This document shows positions 17,941 through 26,389 of a stretch of 34,087 nt of DNA, in pieces (within the stretch, counting starts at the first letter, position 1; each line of letters begins with the position of its first letter). Under the pieces are notes generated by a model. The model was not told the origin of the DNA. It saw only the letters and a program-made list of their open reading frames with translations, and searched no databases. The position numbers and the translations under genes were made by a program. Source of the stretch: Rhodospirillaceae bacterium. Lineage in GTDB: Bacteria > Pseudomonadota > Alphaproteobacteria > MPNO01 > UBA2964. The DNA lies in assembly GCA_018660305.1 (NCBI GenBank), contig JABJKO010000217.1, positions 1-34,087 of the forward strand. Reading direction: 5' to 3'.

Positions 17941-18054
17941 TCAGATCTTATTCAGAAGATACAGCAGCAGCAGGGGCAACGTGCCGAAGCTGATGGCCGT
18001 CGATATCAGTACCATGCCGGCGACCTCGGTGGGTTCGCGCTTGTAGATGGCGGG
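17941..18054 (-). pseudogene. 3'-end fragment of an AEC-family permease gene
   Basis: Read on the minus strand, about 36 codons encode IYKREPTEVAG, then MVLISTAISFG, then TLPLLLLYLL, then NKI and a stop at 17941-17943. The first 32 residues are identical to the C-terminus of the AEC permease at 24489-25370. Over 17961-18048 the DNA matches 24500-24587 at 83 of 88 positions, and all five differences are silent. Upstream of 18051 the similarity stops abruptly, so the N-terminal 260 residues are missing. Expression is not expected. It is in the same orientation as the full copy, making a direct repeat about 6.5 kb apart. Confidence 0.85.
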
Positions 18055-18115
18055 CTGGGTCCCCGACTTGGTCAATGAGGCGTGGCCGGTCGGTGGATGA
18101 AAATTATTCGGGGTC

Positions 18116-20131
18116 TCAAAGCCCGATCAGGCTCATGATTCTGCCGTAGAAATCGCTCAGTGCTGAATCGAGCCAAAGCACGTTCATCACCCGGTCATAG
18201 AAACCGAAGAGAAACGCCCAGCCCACAAAGGCGTAGCCGAGGCAGACCTTCAGGCCGTAGCCGCCCCAGCGCCACAAATAGAGACCGACGAACAGACACA
18301 GGGCAGCGATCTGGCCGATCACGAAGGTGATCAGCAACATTCCCAGCAGATAGCCGAAGAACTGACTGGCGCCCCCCAGCATGGCGCGCTCCACGGCCGC
18401 CGCCAGCGCCGCGCCGACCCCGCCGCCCCCCTGGCTTGCGCGGACGACACCCCGCACATCGCTTACCAGCACGATGAGGCACAGAAATATGGCCGGCGTG
18501 GCAATGGTCAGGGGAAACTGCCCCACTGGAAGTTCCCACCGTGTCGCCTGGCCGGCCGCGAGGGTGAATACCACAAACAGGACCAGCGACAGGGGCAGGG
18601 ACAGAAAGAAATTCTGTTCCCGTCCTTCGCCCGATTTGGGCGCATCGCCGGCGCGCCTGGATCGCAGGACACCGCGGACCGAGAAGGCCAGCGTGATCGC
18701 GGTCAGGGCGAAGATGGTCAGGACGATGGGCCTTGTCAGCCACTCCAGCGGCTCTTCATTGGCCATGGTGCTGATATAGAGCGAATTCTCCAGGATATTG
18801 CCGAGGATCAGGGCCAGCACCAGGGGGGGCCTTGGCCAGCCGCCGCGCTTCATGATAACGCCGGCGGCACCGGCGATGAGGCAGACGATCCAGTCGCCGA
18901 TGGAGGCCTGGCCGAGCCAGGCGCCCATAAAGACAAACAGGATGACGCCGGGAACGATCAGATGGCCGCGGATGAACGCGACCTTGGCGAGCTGGTTGGC
19001 CCAGATCATCAGCAGACCGGCGGCGAAGACGTTGGCGACGACTATGGTCCAGACCATGCTGAACGTGATGTGAAGCTGGCTGGTCAGCATGTCGGGCCCC
19101 GGTTTGAGGCCTTGAATGAGCAGGGCGCCCATGAGGATGGCGGTGCCGAGATTGCCGGGAATGCCGAAGGCCACCGTGGGAATAAGCGCGCCGCCCTTAA
19201 TGGCGTTGTTGGCGGCCTCGGGCGCGATCACGCCCCTGATATCGCCCTGCCCGAACATGGATTTGTCCTTGGCGCTTTGCACGGCGTGACCATAGGCCAG
19301 CCAGTCCACGATGGCGCCGCCGAGCCCGGGCAGCATGCCGATGTACGTACCGAGGGTGGCGCAGCGCAGCGCCAGCCACCAATGGGTGAACGCGTCTTTC
19401 ACGCCGGTAAGGATCGTGACGTCGCTGCTTTGCTCGCGGGTCACCCGTGAAATGGAGGTGTCCCTGATGGCCAGTTCCATCACCTCGGGAATGGCGAACA
19501 GACCGAGCACCAACGGTATTATGGGCAGCCCATCGAGCAGATAATCCTCGCCGAAGAAATAACGCGGCACGGATTCCGCCTCGGCATAGCCGATAGAGGA
19601 TATGAGCAGCCCGAGCAGGGCCACGATCAAACCCTTGGAGATGGAATTGCCGCTCAGCGAGCCGACCATGCTGAGGCCCAGCACGCCAAGAGCAAAGATT
19701 TCCGGATTGCCGAACGCAAGAATGATGGGCAGGACCAGCGGCAGGGACGCCGCCAGGATCAGCGCCCCGAACACACCGCCAAAGGCGGACACGGTAAAGG
19801 CCGCCCCGAACGCCCGTTGCGCCTCACCCTTCTGGGCCAGCGGATAGCCGTCGAGGATGGTGGCCTGCGACGCGGCGGTGCCGGGAATACCGAGCATCAC
19901 CGACGCGATGGTGTCGCTGGTGGTGGTAACCGCATACATGCCCAGCAAAAGCGCAAATGCGCTCACGGTTTCCATGCCGAATGTGAAAGGCAGCAGGATC
20001 ACCAGGCCGATGACGCCGCCAAGCCCGGGCACCGCCCCCAGCCAGATGCCGGTTATGATGCCGAGAAACAGAAACCCGATCGCCGGCCATTCGAAGACCA
20101 GCAGCAGCCCGGTAATAAACGCATCCAGCAT
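18116..20131 (-). CDS. tctA: Tripartite tricarboxylate transporter permease, TctA-TctB fusion
   Basis: 671 aa inner-membrane protein of a TctABC uptake system for organic acids. The TctA part (about 1-490) has the family's repeated signature GAVPGLGG at 32-39 and GMLPGLGG at 265-272, with around twelve membrane segments. TctA is normally near 500 aa; the extra C-terminal 170 residues contain four further membrane segments (about 508-528, 538-558, 590-618, 626-644) resembling the small subunit TctB. No separate tctB lies between tctC and tctA, which supports a fusion. Start ATG 20131 has GAGGT nine bases upstream. It follows tctC on the same strand after 108 bp that hold a strong hairpin. Confidence 0.93.
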   Translation of the reverse strand: MLDAFITGLLLVFEWPAIGFLFLGIITGIWLGAVPGLGGVIGLVILLPFTFGMETVSAFALLLGMYAVTTTSDTIASVMLGIPGTAASQATILDGYPLAQKGEAQRAFGAAFTVSAFGGVFGALILAASLPLVLPIILAFGNPEIFALGVLGLSMVGSLSGNSISKGLIVALLGLLISSIGYAEAESVPRYFFGEDYLLDGLPIIPLVLGLFAIPEVMELAIRDTSISRVTREQSSDVTILTGVKDAFTHWWLALRCATLGTYIGMLPGLGGAIVDWLAYGHAVQSAKDKSMFGQGDIRGVIAPEAANNAIKGGALIPTVAFGIPGNLGTAILMGALLIQGLKPGPDMLTSQLHITFSMVWTIVVANVFAAGLLMIWANQLAKVAFIRGHLIVPGVILFVFMGAWLGQASIGDWIVCLIAGAAGVIMKRGGWPRPPLVLALILGNILENSLYISTMANEEPLEWLTRPIVLTIFALTAITLAFSVRGVLRSRRAGDAPKSGEGREQNFFLSLPLSLVLFVVFTLAAGQATRWELPVGQFPLTIATPAIFLCLIVLVSDVRGVVRASQGGGGVGAALAAAVERAMLGGASQFFGYLLGMLLITFVIGQIAALCLFVGLYLWRWGGYGLKVCLGYAFVGWAFLFGFYDRVMNVLWLDSALSDFYGRIMSLIGL

Positions 20132-20173
20132 TGGCGGAAGACCTCATGGGACCACGGAGAGAAATTCCGTGCG

Positions 20174-20216
20174 GGGCAGAAAATCGCCCGCTCTCGCCAT
20201 GGCGAGAAGCGGGCGA
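20174..20216 (-). terminator. Hairpin between tctC and tctA, possible attenuator
   Basis: On the minus strand a 15-bp GC-rich stem with one bulged base (20201-20216 pairing with 20184-20198) and a two-base apex is followed by TTTT. It lies 24 bp after the tctC stop. It could stop part of the transcription or protect the tctC mRNA end, giving more binding protein than permease, as is common for binding-protein operons. Confidence 0.7.
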
Positions 20217-20239
20217 CCGTGCCGGTTTAGAGGCTAGTT

Positions 20240-21337
20240 TTACTTCTTTTTCCGCCTTGACCCTTTCTTGACGTAGTCCTTCCAGAACTTGACCATGGCC
20301 GGGTCTACCTTGCTGATGGATTTGAAGGCCTTTGCCGCGCCGGCACGGCTGACCGGCACATAGACGTTGTGCAGAACCTTCTTCTGCTTGGCCATTGCCG
20401 CGGGATCCTTGATCATCTTGTCGAAACCCGTGCGCAAATCCGCCAGCGCCTGTTTGTTCATGCCTGGGGGGCCCATATAGAGATGGGTCACCGCCGAGCG
20501 CAGGCTGATGAGGAATTTGAACTTCTCCCAGAAGGGCCCGGACGGTGGCTTGCCGTGAATGCGGCGATACACGTCTTCGAAGCTGGGAAGCCCGCCGGTC
20601 ACTGACTTGATGGCGTTACCGTTGGCATCGCGGAACTTGAAATACCATAGCGGCTTAGCCACGCCAGCCGCTCCACCCATGCTGGGAGAGAACCGGGCGA
20701 TCCAGCTGTCCAGCCCGTTGCCGGCCATATTGACCTCGTTGCGCCGCACCCCGGCGGCAACCCTGGAGCCACCCTTATATCCCGGCACGTAGGTGTATTT
20801 TACGCCGAGCGTATCCAGAGATCCGCGCGCGAACATATCGAGGGGAGAGGAGGCGCGGCGACCGCCGATTTTAATGCCCTTTGCCCGGATGATGTCTTCG
20901 GATTTTTTCAAGCCGCCTGGCACCAGATCCTTGCGGGCATAGGCCATGACCGGCGCGCCGACCATGGCACCGATGATTTCGATCTTGCCGTAATCATAGC
21001 GGATGCCCTTGCGCGCCAGTAGTTGGGACTGAGCGGAGGACGGTGTGTAGACGATGGTCAGCCCGTCCTTCTTGCCCCGTTCATAGAGAAAATTCTGCGC
21101 CTTGGTGCCACCGCCGCCGGTCATGTTTTTAACAATCATTCTCGGATTGCCGGGAACATGGCCGGCGAGATAGGGCGTCAGCAGACGCGATTGCGTATCA
21201 GCACCACCGCCCGGCGAATAGCCGACCAGTACGGTGATTGTCTTGCCCTTGAAGTATTGGGCGTTTGCCGGCAATGCCGTCAACGCCGCGCCGGCCAGCA
21301 CCGCAAGACCGGTCGCAAAGATCCTGGATTGTTTCAT
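20240..21337 (-). CDS. tctC: Tripartite tricarboxylate transporter substrate-binding protein (TctC/Bug family)
   Basis: 365 aa periplasmic binding protein delivering an organic acid to the TctA-TctB permease encoded downstream. The ATG at 21337 is chosen because AGGGA lies six bases before it, whereas the ATG at 21343 directly abuts that sequence. Residues 1-26 form a signal peptide (KQSRIF, hydrophobic core, then ANA before Gln27). The Bug-type entry ITVLVGYSPGGGADTQSRLL is at about 34-53, and KNMTGGGGTKAQNFLY follows. The mature length fits the family or is slightly long, with a lysine-rich C-terminus. Ligands of Bug proteins range from citrate and glutarate to aromatic acids; none can be assigned here. 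Confidence 0.93.
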   Translation of the reverse strand: MKQSRIFATGLAVLAGAALTALPANAQYFKGKTITVLVGYSPGGGADTQSRLLTPYLAGHVPGNPRMIVKNMTGGGGTKAQNFLYERGKKDGLTIVYTPSSAQSQLLARKGIRYDYGKIEIIGAMVGAPVMAYARKDLVPGGLKKSEDIIRAKGIKIGGRRASSPLDMFARGSLDTLGVKYTYVPGYKGGSRVAAGVRRNEVNMAGNGLDSWIARFSPSMGGAAGVAKPLWYFKFRDANGNAIKSVTGGLPSFEDVYRRIHGKPPSGPFWEKFKFLISLRSAVTHLYMGPPGMNKQALADLRTGFDKMIKDPAAMAKQKKVLHNVYVPVSRAGAAKAFKSISKVDPAMVKFWKDYVKKGSRRKKK

Positions 21338-21527
21338 TGTCATTCCCTGTCTGATTGTTTGAGATTTTTTATGATTATTGGAAGCTATCTTAGAAGGGCT
21401 TGGCCGATCCCGCAAATCATTGGCGGCGGTTCTTTGACCGGGGAAATGCCGGGTGCTAGAGCAGTATTCAACCAGATCGAACCGCCTGCGCCATCAACCG
21501 ACCGGCGCCACAACAGGGAGCGCTTTC

Positions 21528-22307
21528 ATGGATCTGAATCTTAAAGGCCGAACGGCGCTGGTTACCGGCGCATCGCGCGGCATCGGGCTCGCGGTGGCAA
21601 AGATGCTGGGCGCCGAAGGGTGTCCCCTGCATCTTGCCGCGCGCAGCGAGGAAGGCCTGCGCGCCGCCGCCGATGAGATCAGGGGTGCCCATGGGGTCGA
21701 GGTGACCGTTCATCCGGGGGATTTGTCGCGGCCGGAGACGGTCGCCGCCCTCGGTCAGGCGTGCGCCGATGTGGACATACTGGTAAACAATGCCGGCGAT
21801 ATTCCAACAGGATCTCTGGAGAGCATCGACAGCGCCACCTGGCGCCGTTGCTGGGATCTGAAAGTCTTCGGCTATGTGGATCTGACCCGCGCCATCCTGC
21901 CGCGCATGCAGGCGCGCGAAAGCGGCGTGGTGGTCAATGTCATCGGCCTCGCCGGAGAATCGGCCAACCCCAACTATCTTGCTGGATGCATGGGAAATGC
22001 GTCCCTGATGATGTTTACCGAATGCCTGGGCGGGGAAAGCATCACGCACGGCGTTCGCGTCGTCGGCGTTAATCCGGGCGCGACCATGTCCGACCGCCAT
22101 TTTGCCCATGTGAAGGAACGGGCCGAAAAGAAACTGGGTGACGCGGAGCGCTGGCGGGAGCTGGAAGCGGCATACCCGTCCGGCCGGTCATCGACGGTCG
22201 AGGAAATCGCTGACGCCGTCGCCTTCCTGGCGTCGGACCGCGCTTCCCATATCAGCGGCACGACGCTCCGGGTCGATGGCGGCGTACGGGCCCATTTCTG
22301 GCGCTAA
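21528..22307 (+). CDS. SDR-family protein lacking the catalytic tetrad
   Basis: 259 aa; ATG 21528 follows AGGGAG with a seven-base spacer. The nucleotide-binding half is intact: TGASRGIG at 13-20, AARS after strand 2 (Arg39, which favours NADP), GDL at 64-66, and NNAG at 87-90. The active site is not: aligned by spacing with a classical SDR, Asn becomes Lys112, Ser becomes Gly140, Tyr becomes Gly153 and Lys becomes Asn157 (LAGCMGNASL). The fold continues normally to the C-terminal RVDGG. The frame is undamaged, so this is a divergent subfamily rather than a decayed gene. It is divergent from tctC and its stop overlaps the stop of the facing CoA-transferase gene. Chemistry, if any, is unknown. 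Confidence 0.9.
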   Translation: MDLNLKGRTALVTGASRGIGLAVAKMLGAEGCPLHLAARSEEGLRAAADEIRGAHGVEVTVHPGDLSRPETVAALGQACADVDILVNNAGDIPTGSLESIDSATWRRCWDLKVFGYVDLTRAILPRMQARESGVVVNVIGLAGESANPNYLAGCMGNASLMMFTECLGGESITHGVRVVGVNPGATMSDRHFAHVKERAEKKLGDAERWRELEAAYPSGRSSTVEEIADAVAFLASDRASHISGTTLRVDGGVRAHFWR

Positions 22308-23497
22308 GACTCTCTCCCGGCCACCACGCCGGCTTCTTTCAGTGCCGCCAGCTCAGCGTCGCTGAACCCAAATTCGGCCATGATTTCGTTGGTGTCACCG
22401 CCATAGGGCGATAGGGATTTCCAGCCATCGGTCGGCGTGCGCGACAGGCTGAAGGGCTGGCGCAGGATCTCGAAATCATCGCCGTCCTGTGAGGTGACTT
22501 TCTTGGCCAGCTTGAGGTGTTGCACTTGCGGATCGGCGAAGGTCTGATCGATGGAATAGACCGGCCCCGCTGGACAATCATATTCGGCCAACCGCGCCAG
22601 CATCTCCTCGGTGGTATAGGTCTTCATGCGCGCGGAAATCATGGCATTGCATTCATCCCGATGGGCAATGCGCGATTCGCGGGTTTTGAACCGGGGATCA
22701 TCGGTTGCCTCCTCGGCCTCGATGGCTTTGCACAAGGCGGGCCACATGCGTGGCATGATCGAAATATTCACATAGCCGTCCGACGTCTGGTAGGCGTTGG
22801 TCGGCACACCGGTCGGGTGCCCGTTACCGGCCTGCTTGGACACATGACCTTCCATCAGATAGCGCGCCGCGTGCAGATCCATCATGGAAAGCAGCGATTC
22901 CATCAGCGAGGTCTGTACCCACTGACCTTCGCCTGAGCGCTCGCGTTCATGCAAGGCGGTCAGGATACCGATGGCGCAAAACAAACCGCAGGAAACATCG
23001 GAGATGGCGACTCCGGCCCGCAATGGGCCGCGGCCCGGCTCACCGGTGATCGACATGAAACCCGACATGCCCTGAACGATCTGATCCAGTCCCGGCCGGT
23101 CACGGTAGGGACCGTCCTGACCAAAGGCGGAAATACTGCCGAGGATAATGCGTGGATTGATCTTGCGCAGCGACTCATAATCAAACCCGAGCCGGTCCTT
23201 TACCGCGGGCCGAAAATTCTCGACCACGATATCCGCTTTCTCCACGAGGCGCCGCAGCACGTCGCGGGCGCCGTCGCTCTTGAGATCGAGGATCATGCTG
23301 CGCTTGTTTCGGTGCTTGCTCTGGAAGTCGGGTTCCGTGCGCCCGGCCCAGTCCTGCGGGTCGCCCGGCCGCTCGATCTTGATGCAGTTGGCGCCCCAAT
23401 CGGCAAGCTGGCGGACGCAGATCGGCCCGGCCCGCGCCTGCGTCATGTCGAGAACGGTCAGCCCTTCAAGGGCGGTCGATGGTCGCGTTCGGGTCAT
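22304..23497 (-). CDS. CaiB/BaiF family (class III) CoA-transferase 1
   Basis: 397 aa. Class III transferases move CoA from one acyl-CoA to a free carboxylic acid through an Asp-linked anhydride. The N-terminal LDMTQARAGP, the DIVVENFRP motif at 89-97, AFGQDGPYRDRPG and the catalytic Asp167 in AISDVSCG are all present; length is normal. ATG 23497 has GGAGA six bases upstream. The enoyl-CoA hydratase gene lies 45 bp upstream on the same strand, so the pair probably forms an operon acting on the same CoA ester. A close relative in architecture is encoded at 30260-31504. The substrate acid is unknown; the nearby Tct and AEC carriers are candidate importers. Confidence 0.94.
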   Translation of the reverse strand: MTRTRPSTALEGLTVLDMTQARAGPICVRQLADWGANCIKIERPGDPQDWAGRTEPDFQSKHRNKRSMILDLKSDGARDVLRRLVEKADIVVENFRPAVKDRLGFDYESLRKINPRIILGSISAFGQDGPYRDRPGLDQIVQGMSGFMSITGEPGRGPLRAGVAISDVSCGLFCAIGILTALHERERSGEGQWVQTSLMESLLSMMDLHAARYLMEGHVSKQAGNGHPTGVPTNAYQTSDGYVNISIMPRMWPALCKAIEAEEATDDPRFKTRESRIAHRDECNAMISARMKTYTTEEMLARLAEYDCPAGPVYSIDQTFADPQVQHLKLAKKVTSQDGDDFEILRQPFSLSRTPTDGWKSLSPYGGDTNEIMAEFGFSDAELAALKEAGVVAGRES

Positions 23498-23542
23498 GGC
23501 AATCTCCGTAAATTTCGGGCGGTTGAAACGCGCAGGGCCACT

Positions 23543-24343
23543 TTAGCGCCCGTGAAATTCGGGTTTGCGTTTTTCCATGAAGGCGCGGCGGCCTTCGATA
23601 AAGTCCGCGCTGTCGGCGCATTGATCGACCTGGCTGGTGCACAGATCGAGATCGGCGGACCCCAGGCCATTCGCCACCTGGTTCACGATTACCTTGGTGG
23701 CCTGCATGGATAGGGGCGCGTTCCCGGCGATGTTTTCGGCATAATCGTCGACAAATTCATCGAACTCGGCGACCGGCACGACACGGTGGACCAGCCCCAA
23801 TCGAAAGGCCTCGGCGGCATCGTAACGCCGCGCGGTGAGTAGTATTTCCTTGGCATTGGCCGGGCCCACCGCGTCGATCACCCAGCGCGTGAAGGTTGCC
23901 CTGTAACCGATGCCGAGCCGGGCCGCGGGAATGGCGAACAGCGCATCGTCCGCCGCGACGCGGAGATCGCAGGCGCAGGCCAGCGCCATGCCGCCCCCAA
24001 AACAATAGCCGCGAATCTTGGCGATTGTCGGTTTGGGGAAGGCGCGCATACCCTCGAACATGGCCATGGATCTGGCGGATGATTCCCGCGCCGCTTCGGC
24101 ATTGGCGCGGGTTTTTTCGAATTCCGAGATATCGGCCCCGGAAATGAATGATTTGTCACCGGCGCCCGACACGACCATCACCCGTATATCCGGATCCTGT
24201 TCGAAATCCGCGAGAACCTCGGGCACCTGGCGCGCCATGTCCCGCGATACCGCGTTGCGCCGCGCCGGGTTATCGAAAATCAGGTGACCGATGCCGCCCG
24301 TCTTCAGATGTCCGATTTTTCCTACGCTTTTTTCCGTGCTCAT
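23543..24343 (-). CDS. Enoyl-CoA hydratase/isomerase family protein 1
   Basis: 266 aa crotonase-fold enzyme for acyl-CoA hydration, isomerisation or related steps. The oxyanion-hole segments are SGADISEF at 68-75 and GYCFGGGMALA at 112-122. Of the two catalytic glutamates of classical hydratase, the first (PE in the family) is Ala140 in PAARLG, while the second is kept as Glu166 in NAKEILL. One-glutamate members are often isomerases or decarboxylases, so hydratase activity should not be assumed. ATG 24343 follows GGAAAGG. It is the first gene of a pair with CoA-transferase 1, and stands 145 bp after the AEC permease gene on the same strand. Confidence 0.92.
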   Translation of the reverse strand: MSTEKSVGKIGHLKTGGIGHLIFDNPARRNAVSRDMARQVPEVLADFEQDPDIRVMVVSGAGDKSFISGADISEFEKTRANAEAARESSARSMAMFEGMRAFPKPTIAKIRGYCFGGGMALACACDLRVAADDALFAIPAARLGIGYRATFTRWVIDAVGPANAKEILLTARRYDAAEAFRLGLVHRVVPVAEFDEFVDDYAENIAGNAPLSMQATKVIVNQVANGLGSADLDLCTSQVDQCADSADFIEGRRAFMEKRKPEFHGR

Positions 24344-24488
24344 TGGATTGCCTTTCCCGGAGCGCCGGTTTCATCGCGCTCCCGCGATAATTGTCCCTGT
24401 CATCAAGGGGTCAAATGTATCAGGCAATCAGGTCACAAGAGAAGGACCGGCATCGGATTTGGCTTTAAACCGGGCCGGCCCTGTTCCG

Positions 24489-25370
24489 TTACAACAGATA
24501 GAGCAGCAGCAGGGGCAACGTGCCGAAGCTGATGGCGGTCGAGATCAGCACCATGCCGGCGACCTCGGTGGGTTCGCGTTTGTAGATAACGGCGAACAGG
24601 TAGTTGGAGACGGCGACCGGCATGGCGCTTTGCAGAATAACGACGGCGCGCACCAGCCCTTCCAATTCGAACCATTCGGCGATGCCGAAGCCGACGCCAA
24701 ATCCCATCCCGAGGCGTAGCAGGGACAGGGATAGGCCACGGGGCAGCGACGCCACTTTGAACTGGCCCAGCGAACAGCCCAGCGCGATGAGCTGCAACGG
24801 GATCGCCATGCCACCCAAAAGCCCGGTGGTGTCGGCGACCCAATTCGGTAGCCTGATGCCGAACCACAGCAGCGCAATGGCGATGATGGCCGCCCAGATT
24901 GCGGGTTCGGTCACCAGCTTTGATAGCGACGCCTTACCAGCCGCGATGGCGGCACCGATGGTGAAGGTACCGACGGCCCCCAGGGTGAAAAACACCAGCG
25001 CCAGGGCGAGGCCTTCTTCACCGAACGCAAAAAGGCTGATGGGCAGACCCATGCTGCCCACCATGGGGAAGATCATCGATGGCAGATAGGACGCGTAAGG
25101 CAGGTTTGTGAGGCGCAAAATGAGGACGGCGATGGCGGTGGTGATGAGGTAAATGGTGAATGCCGCGCCGGCCACGGCGGTGACGGCCTCCGGCGATAGG
25201 CTTACTTTCGAGAAGGTTGCGATGATCAGGCAGGGGACCGCGATCTTGTAGACCAGGATGGACACCAGTTCGGAATCGAACGGCGTGTCCTTGCGTGACC
25301 AGGCGATTCCGATACCCGCACATAGAAACACCGGCAGGATGATGGCGGCGAGTTCGCTGAAGAGGTCCAT
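24489..25370 (-). CDS. AEC family transporter (auxin efflux carrier-type permease), copy A
   Basis: 293 aa, about ten hydrophobic segments in two halves, the usual AEC/MleP-like layout. Members export or import small carboxylates such as malate and malonate, or auxin in plants. The N-terminus (LAAIILPVFLCAGIGIAWS) aligns directly with that of copy B immediately upstream; the two are separated by nine bases and are clearly tandem paralogues. The last 32 codons are repeated at 17941-18054. Start ATG 25370 is supported by that alignment rather than by a ribosome site, which is weak. Being next to CoA-transferase and hydratase genes makes an organic acid substrate likely. Confidence 0.9.
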   Translation of the reverse strand: MDLFSELAAIILPVFLCAGIGIAWSRKDTPFDSELVSILVYKIAVPCLIIATFSKVSLSPEAVTAVAGAAFTIYLITTAIAVLILRLTNLPYASYLPSMIFPMVGSMGLPISLFAFGEEGLALALVFFTLGAVGTFTIGAAIAAGKASLSKLVTEPAIWAAIIAIALLWFGIRLPNWVADTTGLLGGMAIPLQLIALGCSLGQFKVASLPRGLSLSLLRLGMGFGVGFGIAEWFELEGLVRAVVILQSAMPVAVSNYLFAVIYKREPTEVAGMVLISTAISFGTLPLLLLYLL

Positions 25371-25379
25371 CTCTGCGCC

Positions 25380-26261
25380 CTAGATCACGAAATACAGAAG
25401 CAGAGGAAGGGTGGCAAAGGAGATTAGGGTTGAGGCCACCACGAGACCCGCGACCTCCACGGCGCAGCGCTCGAACCGTACCGCGATGATGTAGTTGATG
25501 ACGGCGGCCGGCATGGCGCATTGCAGGATAAGCACGCCGCGCGCAGCCCCTTCCAGTCCGAACAGCCAGGCAAGCAGGACCCCGATGCCAAAACCAAGAC
25601 CCAGCCGCATGACGGCCAGGATAAGGCTCCGCCCGGCGCTCTCAATGCGCAGCCGCGACAGGGAGACGCCAAGGGCGATCAGCATGAGCGGGATCGACAT
25701 GCCACCGATAATCTTTGTGGTGTTGGCCAGCCAGCCGGGGGGCTCGATGTCGCCCAACAGAAACAGGAGAGCGGCCAATGTGACCCATATGGCTGGTGTC
25801 TTGGCAATCTCCTTGGGCGACATCTTCCCCGATACCACCGCCATGCCCAGGGTAAAATTGCCGAGGGACGAAATCACGAAGATGCTGATCCCCAGCGCCA
25901 GCCCTTCATCGCCGAACGCGAACAGGCACAGCGGCAGTCCCATATTGCCATTATTGGGAAAGACGGTACCGGGCAGGTATCCCGCCACGTCGAGGCGCAT
26001 CATCCGCAGCACGATGGCGGCGATGAGAGCATTGATGATGACCGCCACCGTAAAGGCACCGGCGATGGTGCCAAAGGCGGCGAGCGAGACCTTGAGGGTG
26101 GTCATGGTGGAGAAGATCAGGCACGGCACGCCGAAATTCACCGTCAGCGTGCCGATCATGTTGGTGTCGAACGGCTTGCTGGATCGCCCCCAGATGAAGC
26201 CGATCCCCGCGATGACAAAAAGCGGGGCAATGATCGCGGCGATATCGAGGATGATAGACAA
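25380..26261 (-). CDS. AEC family transporter, copy B
   Basis: 293 aa, identical in length to copy A and with the same ten-segment pattern. It starts at a TTG (26261); no in-frame ATG lies nearby, and the start is chosen because the first residues (DIAAIIAPLFVIAGIGF) align with copy A without a gap. The C-terminus LLLYFVI corresponds to LLLLYLL in copy A. Residues differ throughout, so the duplication is old and the two may have different substrates or work as a pair. It is the first gene on this strand, divergent from the dihydroxyphthalate-decarboxylase-like gene with 128 bp between starts, which must hold both promoters. Confidence 0.88.
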   Translation of the reverse strand: MSIILDIAAIIAPLFVIAGIGFIWGRSSKPFDTNMIGTLTVNFGVPCLIFSTMTTLKVSLAAFGTIAGAFTVAVIINALIAAIVLRMMRLDVAGYLPGTVFPNNGNMGLPLCLFAFGDEGLALGISIFVISSLGNFTLGMAVVSGKMSPKEIAKTPAIWVTLAALLFLLGDIEPPGWLANTTKIIGGMSIPLMLIALGVSLSRLRIESAGRSLILAVMRLGLGFGIGVLLAWLFGLEGAARGVLILQCAMPAAVINYIIAVRFERCAVEVAGLVVASTLISFATLPLLLYFVI

Positions 26262-26389
26262 GCAACTGTCCGGCGTGGCTGAATGGATAGGAAGGCGCCC
26301 GCGACACCATATCAGACCGGCGGAACAACCGTCACCGATGGGCCGCCATTATGTTACGATCAGACCATCACAATCAGGGAGAGGAAATC

